From NCBI RefSeq assembly GCF_014646895.1, contig NZ_BMOD01000008.1, positions 124,001 to 188,000 on the forward strand: 64,000 bases of DNA. The letters are read 5' to 3'. Within the stretch, counting starts at the first letter, position 1; the number at the start of each line of letters is the position of its first letter. The DNA is from Deinococcus roseus (lineage in GTDB: Bacteria > Deinococcota > Deinococci > Deinococcales > Deinococcaceae). The notes under the pieces are model-generated. The model searched no databases, was not told the origin of the DNA, and worked only from the letters and a program-made list of their open reading frames with translations. Position numbers and translations under genes: made by a program. This document shows, in pieces, positions 16,313 to 23,954 of this stretch.

Positions 16313-16463
16313 TTGTGTTCTCCTTCGTTCGTGTTCACAGCTTATGGATTTGCTTACTTACTCTGTCACATAGCCCGAGCTTTTGGGATTCGGGAAAACC
16401 CTGTTGGGAACGCACTTCTAATGCTTAAGCACTGAGGGTGAATTCCCCAAAAGCGTCAAAAAT

Positions 16464-16772
16464 TTACGCTTTTTTGGTTTTCCACTCGGGACGGTCTTTG
16501 ACGACCACCACGCGGCGGACGTGGTCACGCAGGCGAAGGACATCACCAATGGTGGTCAGGGGGTTGCCGCTGGCCTTGATGGTGTAGTACAGGTAGTACC
16601 CTTCGCGGTCCTTCTCGATGGTGTAGGCGAGGCGGCGGTTGCCGGGCTCATCCACTTTTACGATTTCAGCTCCGGCGTTCTTGACGGTGGCTTCCACGTA
16701 TTCCTTCTCGGTGAGGACCTGCTCGCTGCTCAGGTTGGGGTTGAGGATCAGGTTCAGATCATACTGGGTCAT
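16464..16772 (-). CDS. rpsF: 30S ribosomal protein S6
   Basis: S6 is a platform protein that dimerises with S18. The 102-residue form starts at 16772 (MTQYDLNLILNPNLS), right behind a strong AGGAGGT site. The open frame continues upstream to 16952 but that part is unlike S6. The core LAYTIEKDREGYYLYYTIKA and the terminal LRLRDHVRRVVVVKDRPEW are typical. It is the first gene of the S6-SSB-S18-L9 block. Confidence 0.97.
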   Translation of the reverse strand: MTQYDLNLILNPNLSSEQVLTEKEYVEATVKNAGAEIVKVDEPGNRRLAYTIEKDREGYYLYYTIKASGNPLTTIGDVLRLRDHVRRVVVVKDRPEWKTKKA

Positions 16773-16863
16773 GTTGCACCTCCTTTCATGCGGGAAACCG
16801 CAAGACACAAGTATACCAAAAAACGGGCAGCTGGGAAGGGGTGTATCTGCGCAACTGAGTACG

Positions 16864-16869
16864 ATTATA
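16864..16869 (-). promoter_or_regulatory. -10 box of the rpsF promoter
   Basis: TATAAT on the minus strand about 95 bases ahead of rpsF. No good TTGACA match is seen at 17 bases, so only the -10 box is claimed. Confidence 0.5.
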
Positions 16870-16908
16870 ACATAATTCAGGGGTGGATGTTGTGTGGGTT
16901 GTGGGAAA

Positions 16909-17115
16909 GATGCCGAGGGCACAGGGCCGAGAGCCGAGGGCAAAGAGAGCACATGCTGAGGCGCTCAGGCATTGTTGCAAATACAGAAAAGTTCATGCCA
17001 TCCATTGTCTGATTCCATTGACAAAAAATCTGAGACATAGACATGATGCTCTCGGCTCTCGGCTCTCGGCTCTCGGCTCTCGGCTCTCGGCTCTCGGCCC
17101 TGTGCCCTCGGCATC
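16909..17115. repeat. MITE-like element with 30-bp inverted ends and heptamer repeats
   Basis: The ends (16909-16938 and 17086-17115) are perfect inverted repeats of 30 bases, both made of degenerate GCCGAGA-type heptamers. Inside the right end are seven exact tandem copies of CTCTCGG (17049-17097). The 147 bases between the arms contain no gene. No clear target-site duplication is seen. It sits in the shared upstream region of rpsF and the REC-BTAD gene. Related heptamers occur near 38757-38780. Confidence 0.8.
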
Positions 17116-17177
17116 CCCACTCTGTGTGAAAAACCACGCTTGCAACGCAGCTGTACGAATTTTGATAAACTAACACC

Positions 17178-18221
17178 ATGCCTACAGTCCTGGTCGTGGA
17201 TGATGAAGCGTCCATCCTGCAACTGATTAAAATGACCCTGGAACGGGCCGGATATGAAGTGATGACCGCCAGCAGTGCTTTTGCTGCGCTGGAACTCCTG
17301 CGCAATCAGGTTCCAGACATCATCGTTTCGGATCTTGCCATGCCTTCCATGAACGGTCTTAGCTTCCTGCAAGTGGTGCGGGAAGAGATGAAAATCACCC
17401 ATGTTCCCTTTGTGTTCCTGTCCAGCCATGCGGAAATCCAGCACATTCGGGCCGGGCTGGGCAGCGGCGCAGATGATTACCTCGCCAAGCCCTTTGACCG
17501 CCAGGAACTTCTGGACGCCATTGAGCTCCGCCTCAGGAGGGTGCAGGAATTCAAGGCCTCGCCAGAACCCAGCGTGCTGATGCAGGTGTTCGCCCTCAAC
17601 AAGTCGGTGGTGCTGTACCAGAAGGAAGTGGTGACCTGGGCCTCCAGAAAAGCCTGTGAACTGTTTTACTTCCTGCTGGAAAAAGGACAGGTCTCCAGCT
17701 GGGAAGCTGCAGAAGCCCTGTGGCCTGAAAAAGACGAGGAGCGGGCCAGCAGCCTGTTTCACACCACCCTCCACCGCCTGAGAAAGTCGCTGTATCCAGA
17801 GGTGATTGCCACCAACAACCGCCGTTATTTCATTGACCCCAAACTGTCTCTGGAATACGATGTGCGCAATTACACCCAGCTTGCCCAGAAAGCCCTGACC
17901 AACTCACAGAATTTCGACCTGCTGCAGCAGGCGGTCAACACCTATGGAACGTTTCTGCCGGATTTTGATTCCGACTGGTGTGCAGATCGCCGTGCAGAAT
18001 TGATGGAATCCCAGCTCAGGTTGCTGCTCAGCCTTGCAGAAGGCTATGAGCAGGGCTCGCAGGTGCGTCTGGCAGCCAATGCCTACCAGCAAACCGTGCA
18101 ACTGGACCCCCTGCAAGACAGTGCCTGGGATGGACTGGCCCGAACCCTGACTGCCCTCAAAGATCCTCACGCTCCCAGAGCGGCAAAACGCGAGCCCTGG
18201 TGGGCCACCAGTGACTTTTGA
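17178..18221 (+). CDS. Response regulator with REC and BTAD (SARP-like) domains
   Basis: This 347-residue cytosolic regulator has a receiver domain at 1-120 with Asp8/Asp9, phosphoacceptor Asp52 (IIVSDLAMP) and Lys in LAKPFD. Next comes a winged-helix segment (about 135-230: ACELFYFLLEKGQVSSWEAAEALWP, LHRLRKSLYPEVIATNNRRYFI). A C-terminal helical repeat region resembling the bacterial transcriptional activator domain follows. No histidine kinase gene is adjacent, so the partner is elsewhere or absent. TAAACT six bases before the ATG suggests a leaderless mRNA. The MITE-like repeat ends about 60 bases upstream. Confidence 0.88.
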   Translation: MPTVLVVDDEASILQLIKMTLERAGYEVMTASSAFAALELLRNQVPDIIVSDLAMPSMNGLSFLQVVREEMKITHVPFVFLSSHAEIQHIRAGLGSGADDYLAKPFDRQELLDAIELRLRRVQEFKASPEPSVLMQVFALNKSVVLYQKEVVTWASRKACELFYFLLEKGQVSSWEAAEALWPEKDEERASSLFHTTLHRLRKSLYPEVIATNNRRYFIDPKLSLEYDVRNYTQLAQKALTNSQNFDLLQQAVNTYGTFLPDFDSDWCADRRAELMESQLRLLLSLAEGYEQGSQVRLAANAYQQTVQLDPLQDSAWDGLARTLTALKDPHAPRAAKREPWWATSDF

Positions 18222-18279
18222 ATTAAGATTAAGAAAGGTTCATGCGCTTCTGTGCAATCTGAGGGGTTGAGCCTATAGC

Positions 18280-18642
18280 ATGGGTGACAGTATGGTAGGC
18301 ATGGTCTTCATTACCCTCGCAACACTGATCGGTCTGGGCGTCCCGTCCCTTCCCGATGGCACCCAGATTTTGATCACCAGCAAAGAGGGGGCCACCTCCA
18401 TCGCCCGTGGGGAAATTCAGGATTTCACCCTGAACCTCAAAATCAACAACAAAAACATGTTGCCGGGGGGAACCGAAGTCAAAATGCTGATCGTGACCCC
18501 ACAGCCCAACCAGATCAAGAAAGGTTTTGAGGGGATCACCACCAACGACGGCAAAGACATTCTGCTCGACTTTGGGACAGGCAGAAACAGTTTTCGTAAA
18601 ATACTCAGTGAGAACTACAAAATCCGCCTGAAATTCGAATGA
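18280..18642 (+). CDS. Small hypothetical exported or membrane-anchored protein
   Basis: This 120-residue protein has a short N-terminal hydrophobic stretch (GMVFITLATLIGLGV) that could be a signal or anchor, then a soluble part with many Lys and Asn. No family is recognised. The start could also be at one of two nearby in-frame ATGs (18292 or 18301). It lies 38 bases ahead of the OmpR-type regulator and may be co-transcribed with it, which hints at an accessory role in that sensory pair. Confidence 0.55.
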   Translation: MGDSMVGMVFITLATLIGLGVPSLPDGTQILITSKEGATSIARGEIQDFTLNLKINNKNMLPGGTEVKMLIVTPQPNQIKKGFEGITTNDGKDILLDFGTGRNSFRKILSENYKIRLKFE

Positions 18643-18680
18643 CCCGCACTTGACCCCCCTGACCTGAAGGAGAAGCGCAG

Positions 18681-19349
18681 ATGGAAAAACGCATCCTGAT
18701 CATTGAGGACAATCTCGACATCACCAACATCGTCACCTACGAGTTGGAGCGTTCGGGATACCAGGTTCTGGCTGCTCCCGATGGAGTCAGCGGTCTGACC
18801 ATGGCCCGTGAACAAAACCCCGACCTGGTGATTCTGGACCTGGGTCTCCCTGACTTTGATGGTGCAGAAATTGCCCGCAGACTCAGAAAGACCAGCAGTG
18901 TGCCCATCATCATCCTGACGGCACTCGACGCTGTGGACCGCAAAGTCAATTTGCTGGAAGCCGGAGCAGACGATTACCTCACCAAACCCTTCCATGCCGA
19001 TGAATTGATTGCCCGCGTGCGGGTGCAACTCAGGCACCAGCAACAGGGCGAAGTGATTGCCATTGGCAAACTGGAAATCCACCCCCAGAAACGCCTGTGC
19101 CAGTACGCCGGGCAGGAAGTGCGCCTTTCTCCCAAGGAGTTTGATCTGTTGGCCTTCCTGGCGCGTCAGCCTGGACGGGTGTACTCCCGCGAGGAAATCG
19201 AACGGGAAGTCTGGAACGGTGAACTGCCCTCCAACAGCAACGTGGTGGATGTGCACATGGCCAACATGCGGGCCAAACTGCGCGACCTGGACGGTTACGG
19301 TCTGATCCGCACCGTGCGTGGCATCGGTTATGCCCTGAAAACCCCCTGA
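18681..19349 (+). CDS. OmpR-family response regulator
   Basis: This 222-residue regulator has a receiver domain with Glu9/Asp10, phosphoacceptor Asp53 (LVILDLGLP) and Lys in LTKPFHADEL, then an OmpR winged helix (LSPKEFDLLAFLARQPGRVYSREEIEREVW, VDVHMANMRAKL, IRTVRGIGYAL). AAGGAG lies eight bases before the ATG. The cognate kinase gene follows after an intervening hairpin. The pair resembles in layout the DrRRA two-component system of D. radiodurans, but identity is not proven. Confidence 0.95.
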   Translation: MEKRILIIEDNLDITNIVTYELERSGYQVLAAPDGVSGLTMAREQNPDLVILDLGLPDFDGAEIARRLRKTSSVPIIILTALDAVDRKVNLLEAGADDYLTKPFHADELIARVRVQLRHQQQGEVIAIGKLEIHPQKRLCQYAGQEVRLSPKEFDLLAFLARQPGRVYSREEIEREVWNGELPSNSNVVDVHMANMRAKLRDLDGYGLIRTVRGIGYALKTP

Positions 19350-19393
19350 GGAACAAAAAAGGCCCTCCTGATATGACCCAGAATTTTGTTCTG

Positions 19394-19423
19394 CACCTGC
19401 AAAACCTGCAGGTGTCTTTTTTG
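19394..19423 (+). terminator. Terminator between regulator and kinase genes
   Basis: CACCTGCA and TGCAGGTG form a perfect eight-base stem with a five-base loop, followed by TCTTTTTTG. It lies in the 85-base gap inside the two-component operon, so it may lower kinase expression relative to the regulator. Confidence 0.8.
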
Positions 19424-19434
19424 ATGGGACCTTC

Positions 19435-20730
19435 ATGCTGAGCATCCGTGCCAGAAACATCCTGCTGGTCAGTGCCCTCACTTTGCTGGTGATTCTGGTG
19501 GGCACAGCCTCTGCTTTTGTGGCCCTCTTTGTGGGGCTCAACAACCAGGAAAAAAACCAGCTGACCCAGGACGCTGCCCTGATCGATGAGGTGTACCGCA
19601 AAGACATTGATGGGGACCAGAAACAGACCTCCACCGGGGGTCTGGAAGTGGACATGTACGACCCGGACAGCGGAGAGCGCATCTACAAAAGCTCTATTCC
19701 AGCCCTGACCCTCTCGGATTTGCAGGAGAACAACAACGAGGTGTTTCAACGCACCTATGGCGGACGCAACTACCTGATTTTCCTGAAGCCCACCAAATTT
19801 GCAGGGGCAGATTTCACGCTGGCCATTCGCAAAGACACCACCTACCTTTACAATGTGGGAAAAGACGCCCTGACGGTGCTGGCCGGGGTGGTGCTGGGCA
19901 TGCTGATCATCTCCATTGCTGCTGTGTATGTGGTAACGCGCACCGCCCTGGCCCCTCTGGTGGATGTGTCCCGCCAGACCCGCGCCATCAACGAGAACAA
20001 CCTCAAACCCATTGAGTATCATGGAGCAGACGATGAACTGGGCTTGCTGGTGGGCACCCTCAACCGCACCCTCAACCGCCTGGGGGAAGCCATCCACCAG
20101 CAGAAAGTGCTGCTGGCAGAGGCCAGCCACGAGCTGAGGACCCCCTTGACCGCCATCAGTGGTTATTTGCGCCGGGCAGAACGGGAAGTTCCCGAAGAGC
20201 AGAAGCAGTACATCCGGGATGCGGCCCGCGTTTCAGAAAGCATGACCCGGCTGGTCAATGACCTGTTGCAACTCTCACGTGGGGAAATCCAGCAGTCTTA
20301 CACCCCCCACTTCATTGAGCTGGATGAACAGCTTGACGACCTCTCCAGAGATTTTCCAGGGCTGGAGGTCAACACCAGTGGCATTCTGGAATTGATTGGA
20401 GACCCCGAGCGCCTGAACCAGGTGTGGCGCAACCTGGTCAGCAATGCCTCCCGTGCTGCTGGAGACATCACCAAAGTGGAAATTGCAGCCACCCGCATCA
20501 AAGACACCCTGAGGGTGGAAGTGATTGACCACGGCCCTGGCATCACCGACGAAGAGAAAGAGAAAATCTTCCAGAAGTTCTACCGGGGCAAGCACTCGGG
20601 GAGCAGTGGGCTGGGGCTCACCATTGTGGCCCAGATCATCCGCATGCACCAGGGCAGCATCAAGGTGCTGGACACCCCCGGAGGAGGGGCCACCTTCCGG
20701 GTGGAACTGCCTGCGGTGGAAGAAGAGTGA
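19435..20730 (+). CDS. Sensor histidine kinase
   Basis: This is a 431-residue membrane kinase. One helix at residues 9-33 and a second at about 146-168 flank an extracytoplasmic sensor loop of about 110 residues. A HAMP-like linker follows (TRTALAPLVDVSRQTRAI). Then come the H-box EASHELRTPLT (His232), N-box NLVSNASRA, G1 box DHGPGI, F-box FQKFYRG and G2 box GLGLTIV. All catalytic boxes are intact. It is the partner of the upstream OmpR regulator. No strong ribosome binding site is seen. Confidence 0.95.
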   Translation: MLSIRARNILLVSALTLLVILVGTASAFVALFVGLNNQEKNQLTQDAALIDEVYRKDIDGDQKQTSTGGLEVDMYDPDSGERIYKSSIPALTLSDLQENNNEVFQRTYGGRNYLIFLKPTKFAGADFTLAIRKDTTYLYNVGKDALTVLAGVVLGMLIISIAAVYVVTRTALAPLVDVSRQTRAINENNLKPIEYHGADDELGLLVGTLNRTLNRLGEAIHQQKVLLAEASHELRTPLTAISGYLRRAEREVPEEQKQYIRDAARVSESMTRLVNDLLQLSRGEIQQSYTPHFIELDEQLDDLSRDFPGLEVNTSGILELIGDPERLNQVWRNLVSNASRAAGDITKVEIAATRIKDTLRVEVIDHGPGITDEEKEKIFQKFYRGKHSGSSGLGLTIVAQIIRMHQGSIKVLDTPGGGATFRVELPAVEEE

Positions 20731-20781
20731 AGCATCCAGAATCGGATGGTTTTGTTTGCCCTGGACCTTTAAGCTGAAACC

Positions 20782-21765
20782 ATGTCCGTTGATGCCCACA
20801 AAGCCCTGAAGCAGCATGACCTGTCCGGGATGTGGATTGGGGTGAAATACCTCTCGGTGTACTACAGCCCGGAAGATTTGCGCTTGCTGCCTGAGCCGCA
20901 GGACCTGGTCTTTTTTGCTTCTGAGCAGGAAGCCAAAGCACAGGGGTTTGGGCCCATCCCAGACTCCCTGCGCCTCACCGAAAAGATTGCTGAGATGCTG
21001 CTGGAACAGCCTGCCCTGACGGTGCAGCAACTCAGTGAAAACCTGAGGCACACCCCCCATCAGGTCATCCGGGCCTTCAAGAAACACACCGGCATGACCC
21101 CCAAGCAATTTGCCCAGTTGCAGAAACTGGAGCGCTTCCGGGAAGAACTGGCCCACCACAGCATCACCCGCAGCCTGTACGAAGCGGGTTTCGAATCGTT
21201 GCGTGCCCTTTATGAGCGCAGCAGTGGTTTTCTGGGCATGCGGCCCAGAACCTACCAGCAGGGAGGAAAAAACATGACCATTTTTTACGACACCTTCGAC
21301 ACCCCTTTTGGTTTCATGCTGCTGGGCAGCACCGAACTGGGGGTGTGCAGCCTGAAATTCGGGGACCAGGACACCTTGTTGCAGGAGTTGCAGCAGGACT
21401 ATCCGAAAGCCCAGCTGGTGCAGGATGCCGAAGCAACCCGACTTTATCGGGAAGCCCTGCTGGATTATCTGCAGGGCAAAACCCAGACCGTGGAGGTGGC
21501 CCTGGATGTGCGGGGCACCGACTTCCAGTGGAAAGTCTGGCAGGCTTTGCGGCGCATTCCAGCAGGCGAAACCCGCTCTTATGCCCAGGTGGCTGCCACC
21601 CTGGGTGAACCCAAAGCCGTCCGGGCGGTGGCCCGTGCCTGTGCCAGCAACGTGGTGGCCCTGGTCATTCCCTGCCACAGGGTGGTGCGCAGCGACGGTT
21701 CCATCAGCGGATACCGCTGGGGTCCTGAGCGCAAAAAAGAAATTCTGGACTGGGAAAAACGCTGA
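20782..21765 (+). CDS. Ada-like O6-methylguanine-DNA methyltransferase lacking the zinc cysteines
   Basis: This 327-residue protein has the layout of the Ada adaptive-response protein: an N-terminal Ada domain, an AraC-type helix-turn-helix (about 63-155), and an O6-alkylguanine transferase domain ending in VIPCHRVV with acceptor Cys298. Residues 20-62 still align with the zinc domain (GVKYLSVYYSPEDL for the usual GVKTTGIYCRPSC, GFGPIPDS for GFRPCKRC). All four zinc ligands are changed (Tyr28, Asp32, Ile59, Ser62), so methylphosphotriester repair and its activation switch should be lost. TAAGCT sits six bases before the ATG (leaderless). Confidence 0.9.
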   Translation: MSVDAHKALKQHDLSGMWIGVKYLSVYYSPEDLRLLPEPQDLVFFASEQEAKAQGFGPIPDSLRLTEKIAEMLLEQPALTVQQLSENLRHTPHQVIRAFKKHTGMTPKQFAQLQKLERFREELAHHSITRSLYEAGFESLRALYERSSGFLGMRPRTYQQGGKNMTIFYDTFDTPFGFMLLGSTELGVCSLKFGDQDTLLQELQQDYPKAQLVQDAEATRLYREALLDYLQGKTQTVEVALDVRGTDFQWKVWQALRRIPAGETRSYAQVAATLGEPKAVRAVARACASNVVALVIPCHRVVRSDGSISGYRWGPERKKEILDWEKR

Positions 21766-21774
21766 GCTTTGTTT

Positions 21775-22176
21775 TCAGTGCGTGGAGCGGCGGGTGGCAC
21801 ACTCAGGGCAGATGCCATGAAATTCCAGACGCACTTCCTGCAACTCAAAACCTGAAGGGAGGGCGGCCAGCGCTTTTTTCAACTCCCGCACATGGGGGGA
21901 GAACACGTCCAGAATCTTGCCACAGCATTTGCACACCGCATGGTGGTGGTCTTCTTTGCGGGCATCGTAACGGGTGACATCTCCGGCACTGTGGATCTTC
22001 AGCAGGTAACCATCGTCTGCCAGGGCCTCCAGTGAGCGGTACACGGTCCCCAGGCTGATGTTGGGCATCAGCTGTTTGACCTGTGCATACACCCAGGAGG
22101 CATCCGGGTGCACATCGGTGCCCTGCACCACATCCAGAATGGCCTGACGCTGTTTGGTGAAACGAACCACTCCCAT
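21775..22176 (-). CDS. Fur-family metalloregulator (PerR/Fur-like)
   Basis: This 133-residue dimeric repressor has a winged helix (KQRQAILDVVQG, SLGTVYRSLEALADDGYL) followed by the metal site DHHHAVCKCCGKILD and a second cysteine pair ICPEC, giving the structural zinc CxxC sites of the PerR/Fur group. Whether it senses iron, peroxide or zinc cannot be decided. TAGAAT lies nine bases before the ATG on the minus strand. It converges with the Ada-like gene, with only ten bases between their stops. Confidence 0.92.
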   Translation of the reverse strand: MGVVRFTKQRQAILDVVQGTDVHPDASWVYAQVKQLMPNISLGTVYRSLEALADDGYLLKIHSAGDVTRYDARKEDHHHAVCKCCGKILDVFSPHVRELKKALAALPSGFELQEVRLEFHGICPECATRRSTH

Positions 22177-22368
22177 ATCCGTCCCATTCTACAGTGTGGG
22201 GCGCAAAGGAAGCAAAAGGTGGATCACGATTCTGGGAAGTCAACAATCCACAGTTCACAGCAGACAGATCAGGCCAGTGTCGTGTTTTCAAGACCACCAG
22301 AGCTTCACTGGAAGCGTAAGTCGCCAGATGTTTTTAACTGTAAACTGAAAACTGTATACTGTTCACTG

Positions 22369-23541
22369 ATGGAAGACACCCTCAAGCTTTCCGAACTCCT
22401 GCAGTACACCAGCCTGATGGTGCAGAAAACCTTCTCGGGGTTTGTGTGGGTGCAGGCAGAGATTGCCTCACTGGCAGACCGCAGGCACCTGTATCTGGAA
22501 CTCATTGAGATGGAGGGCAGCGAAGAAATTGCCAAATGTCGGGCTTCCTTGTGGGCCAGGGACCGTTACCGCATCGAGAACAAGTTCAAAGCGGCCACAG
22601 GAAATCCCCTGCAGGCAGGCATGGAAGTGCTGCTGAAGACCACCGTGGAGTTCCATCCCCGCTATGGTTTCAGCCTGAACATCCTGGACATTTCTCCGGC
22701 TTTTACAGTGGGGCAGTTGCAAATCAAACTGGAGCGCATCCGGGAAAAACTGCAAAAGCTGGGGGTGTGGGATCTGCAATCCAGGCTGTCTTTTCCAGAG
22801 GTGCTTTCCAGGGTGCTGGTGGTCACCCCTGAAGATGCCGCCAGCCTGGGGGATTTTCAGGAGCGCACAGAGGTGTTGCAGCACACTGGGGTGTGTGAAT
22901 TTCGTTACCTGACCGCCACATTTCAGGGAAAACAGGCCGTTCCCTCTTTGCTGAAAGTGCTGATTGAAGCCCAGCAACTGCGCTCTGAATGGGACTGGCA
23001 GGTGCTGGTCCTTTTGCGCGGAGGCGGTTCTGTCACCGACCTGCACTGGCTTTCCGATGAAACCCTCACCCGCACCCTCTGTGAGTACCCCCTGCCTGTG
23101 GTCACTGGCATTGGCCACACCCGCGACCAGACCCTGCTGGACGAGGTGGCAGCCCTCAGTCTGGGCACCCCCTCCAAGGTGGCCCAGTGGGTGCTTGAGG
23201 AGGCCCTCAGGGCACCCACGGAAGCCCTGCAGCATTATCAGGAGATCCTGCAGTGTGCCCATGAGCGCCTGGAGCAATACACCCTGGCCCTGAACCACCT
23301 GAAGGGGGTTGTGGTGCAAAACACCCGAACAGCCCTGCAGAACCGCAAACATGCCCTGGAACAACAGATGTTGCAGATCATCCATCTGGATCCCCAGAGC
23401 ACCCTGCAGAGGGGCTATGCGCTGCCCTTCCGGGGAAAGGAACGCATTGCCACCCGACAGCAGGCCCTGAAGCAAAACCACTTCACTCTGCGGTTTCAGG
23501 ATGGAGACCTGGAAGTCCAGCATGAAGGAGCCAAACCATGA
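22369..23541 (+). CDS. xseA: Exodeoxyribonuclease VII large subunit
   Basis: XseA with XseB degrades single-stranded DNA from both ends. The 390-residue protein has the N-terminal OB fold (GFVWVQAEIASLADRRHLYLEL, LKTTVEFHPRYGFSLNI) and the nuclease core VLVVTPEDAASLGDF, LLRGGGSVTDLHWLSDE, PVVTGIGHTRDQTLLDEVA and GTPSKVAQ. It is shorter than the E. coli protein (about 456), mostly in the coiled-coil part. The start at 22369 is chosen because TATACT lies eight bases upstream and the earlier frame is unlike the family. The gap 22177-22368 holds only promoter sequence. Confidence 0.95.
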   Translation: MEDTLKLSELLQYTSLMVQKTFSGFVWVQAEIASLADRRHLYLELIEMEGSEEIAKCRASLWARDRYRIENKFKAATGNPLQAGMEVLLKTTVEFHPRYGFSLNILDISPAFTVGQLQIKLERIREKLQKLGVWDLQSRLSFPEVLSRVLVVTPEDAASLGDFQERTEVLQHTGVCEFRYLTATFQGKQAVPSLLKVLIEAQQLRSEWDWQVLVLLRGGGSVTDLHWLSDETLTRTLCEYPLPVVTGIGHTRDQTLLDEVAALSLGTPSKVAQWVLEEALRAPTEALQHYQEILQCAHERLEQYTLALNHLKGVVVQNTRTALQNRKHALEQQMLQIIHLDPQSTLQRGYALPFRGKERIATRQQALKQNHFTLRFQDGDLEVQHEGAKP

Positions 23542-23720
23542 GCTTTGAAACCGATTTTTTCACCCTGAAGCGCATCTCCGAAGAACTGCAAAACCCCGAA
23601 CTGCCCCTGGATGATCTGGTGGTGTTGCTCAGAGAGGCCACCGCGGCTTACACATCCTGCAAGTCCCATCTGGAAGCAGCACAGGAAGCCCTGGCAGCCC
23701 TGGAAAACGCTGAAGAATAA
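23538..23720 (+). CDS. xseB: Exodeoxyribonuclease VII small subunit
   Basis: This 60-residue helical protein shows the XseB pattern (LKRISEELQNPELPLDDLVVLLREATAAYTSCKSHLEAAQEALAAL), two helices that wrap the XseA coiled coil. It overlaps xseA by four bases (ATGA). It is slightly shorter than the E. coli protein. Confidence 0.85.
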   Translation: MSFETDFFTLKRISEELQNPELPLDDLVVLLREATAAYTSCKSHLEAAQEALAALENAEE

Positions 23721-23735
23721 ACCGGTCCGCAAAAC

Positions 23736-23764
23736 TTGTATTCCCCTCCAGCCCTTGTTAGACT
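23736..23764 (+). promoter_or_regulatory. Promoter of the corA leader
   Basis: TTGTAT (23736-23741) and TAGACT (23759-23764) are 17 bases apart. Transcription from about 23771 would give a leader of roughly 180 nt before corA. Confidence 0.65.
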
Positions 23765-23812
23765 TGAAGGGTCGGCGCTTCAATGCGCTTTCTTGTTCTG
23801 GAAAAACGAACC

Positions 23813-23907
23813 CCTAAGGAGGTGGTGGCATGACAAAAGAAGACAACCCTCCCAGTCAACCCTCCCACCACCCGTCTTCACTGCTTTAAGCCCGTTTGAC
23901 CCTTAGG
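23813..23907 (+). promoter_or_regulatory. corA leader with two complementary ribosome binding sites
   Basis: CCTAAGG (23813-23819), part of the first ribosome binding site, is the exact complement of CCTTAGG (23901-23907), part of the second. Pairing would hide both sites, while translation of the first small ORF would disrupt it. The arrangement suggests an RNA switch. No known M-box consensus was seen. Confidence 0.5.
23830..23889 (+). CDS. Proline-rich leader peptide of corA (uORF 1)
   Basis: A 19-residue ORF, MTKEDNPPSQPSHHPSSLL, follows a very strong AAGGAGGTGG ribosome binding site by five bases. It carries an acidic pair and several prolines near the start, the same character as the MgtL leader peptide of the Salmonella mgtA magnesium transporter gene. 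That peptide is known to couple low magnesium to expression of the downstream gene. A similar role here is inference. Confidence 0.6.
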   Translation: MTKEDNPPSQPSHHPSSLL

Positions 23908-23918
23908 AGGTTTCAATC

Positions 23919-23954
23919 ATGCGCAAGAACACCTGCGCAGGGGGGGTGTGCTGA
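23919..23954 (+). CDS. Short leader peptide coupled to corA (uORF 2)
   Basis: An 11-residue ORF, MRKNTCAGGVC, stands eight bases behind AGGAGG. Its TGA overlaps the ATG of corA (TGATG), so corA, which has no ribosome binding site of its own nearby, is probably translated by reinitiation after this peptide. Confidence 0.55.
   Translation: MRKNTCAGGVC

Noticed and set aside
17049..17097. Tandem CTCTCGG copies as a CRISPR or coding repeat
   Set aside because: Seven-base units with no spacers and no supported reading frame across them.
23721..23829. M-box (ykoK) magnesium riboswitch ahead of corA
   Set aside because: None of the conserved M-box blocks could be recognised. The small ORFs and complementary ribosome binding sites are a better supported explanation.
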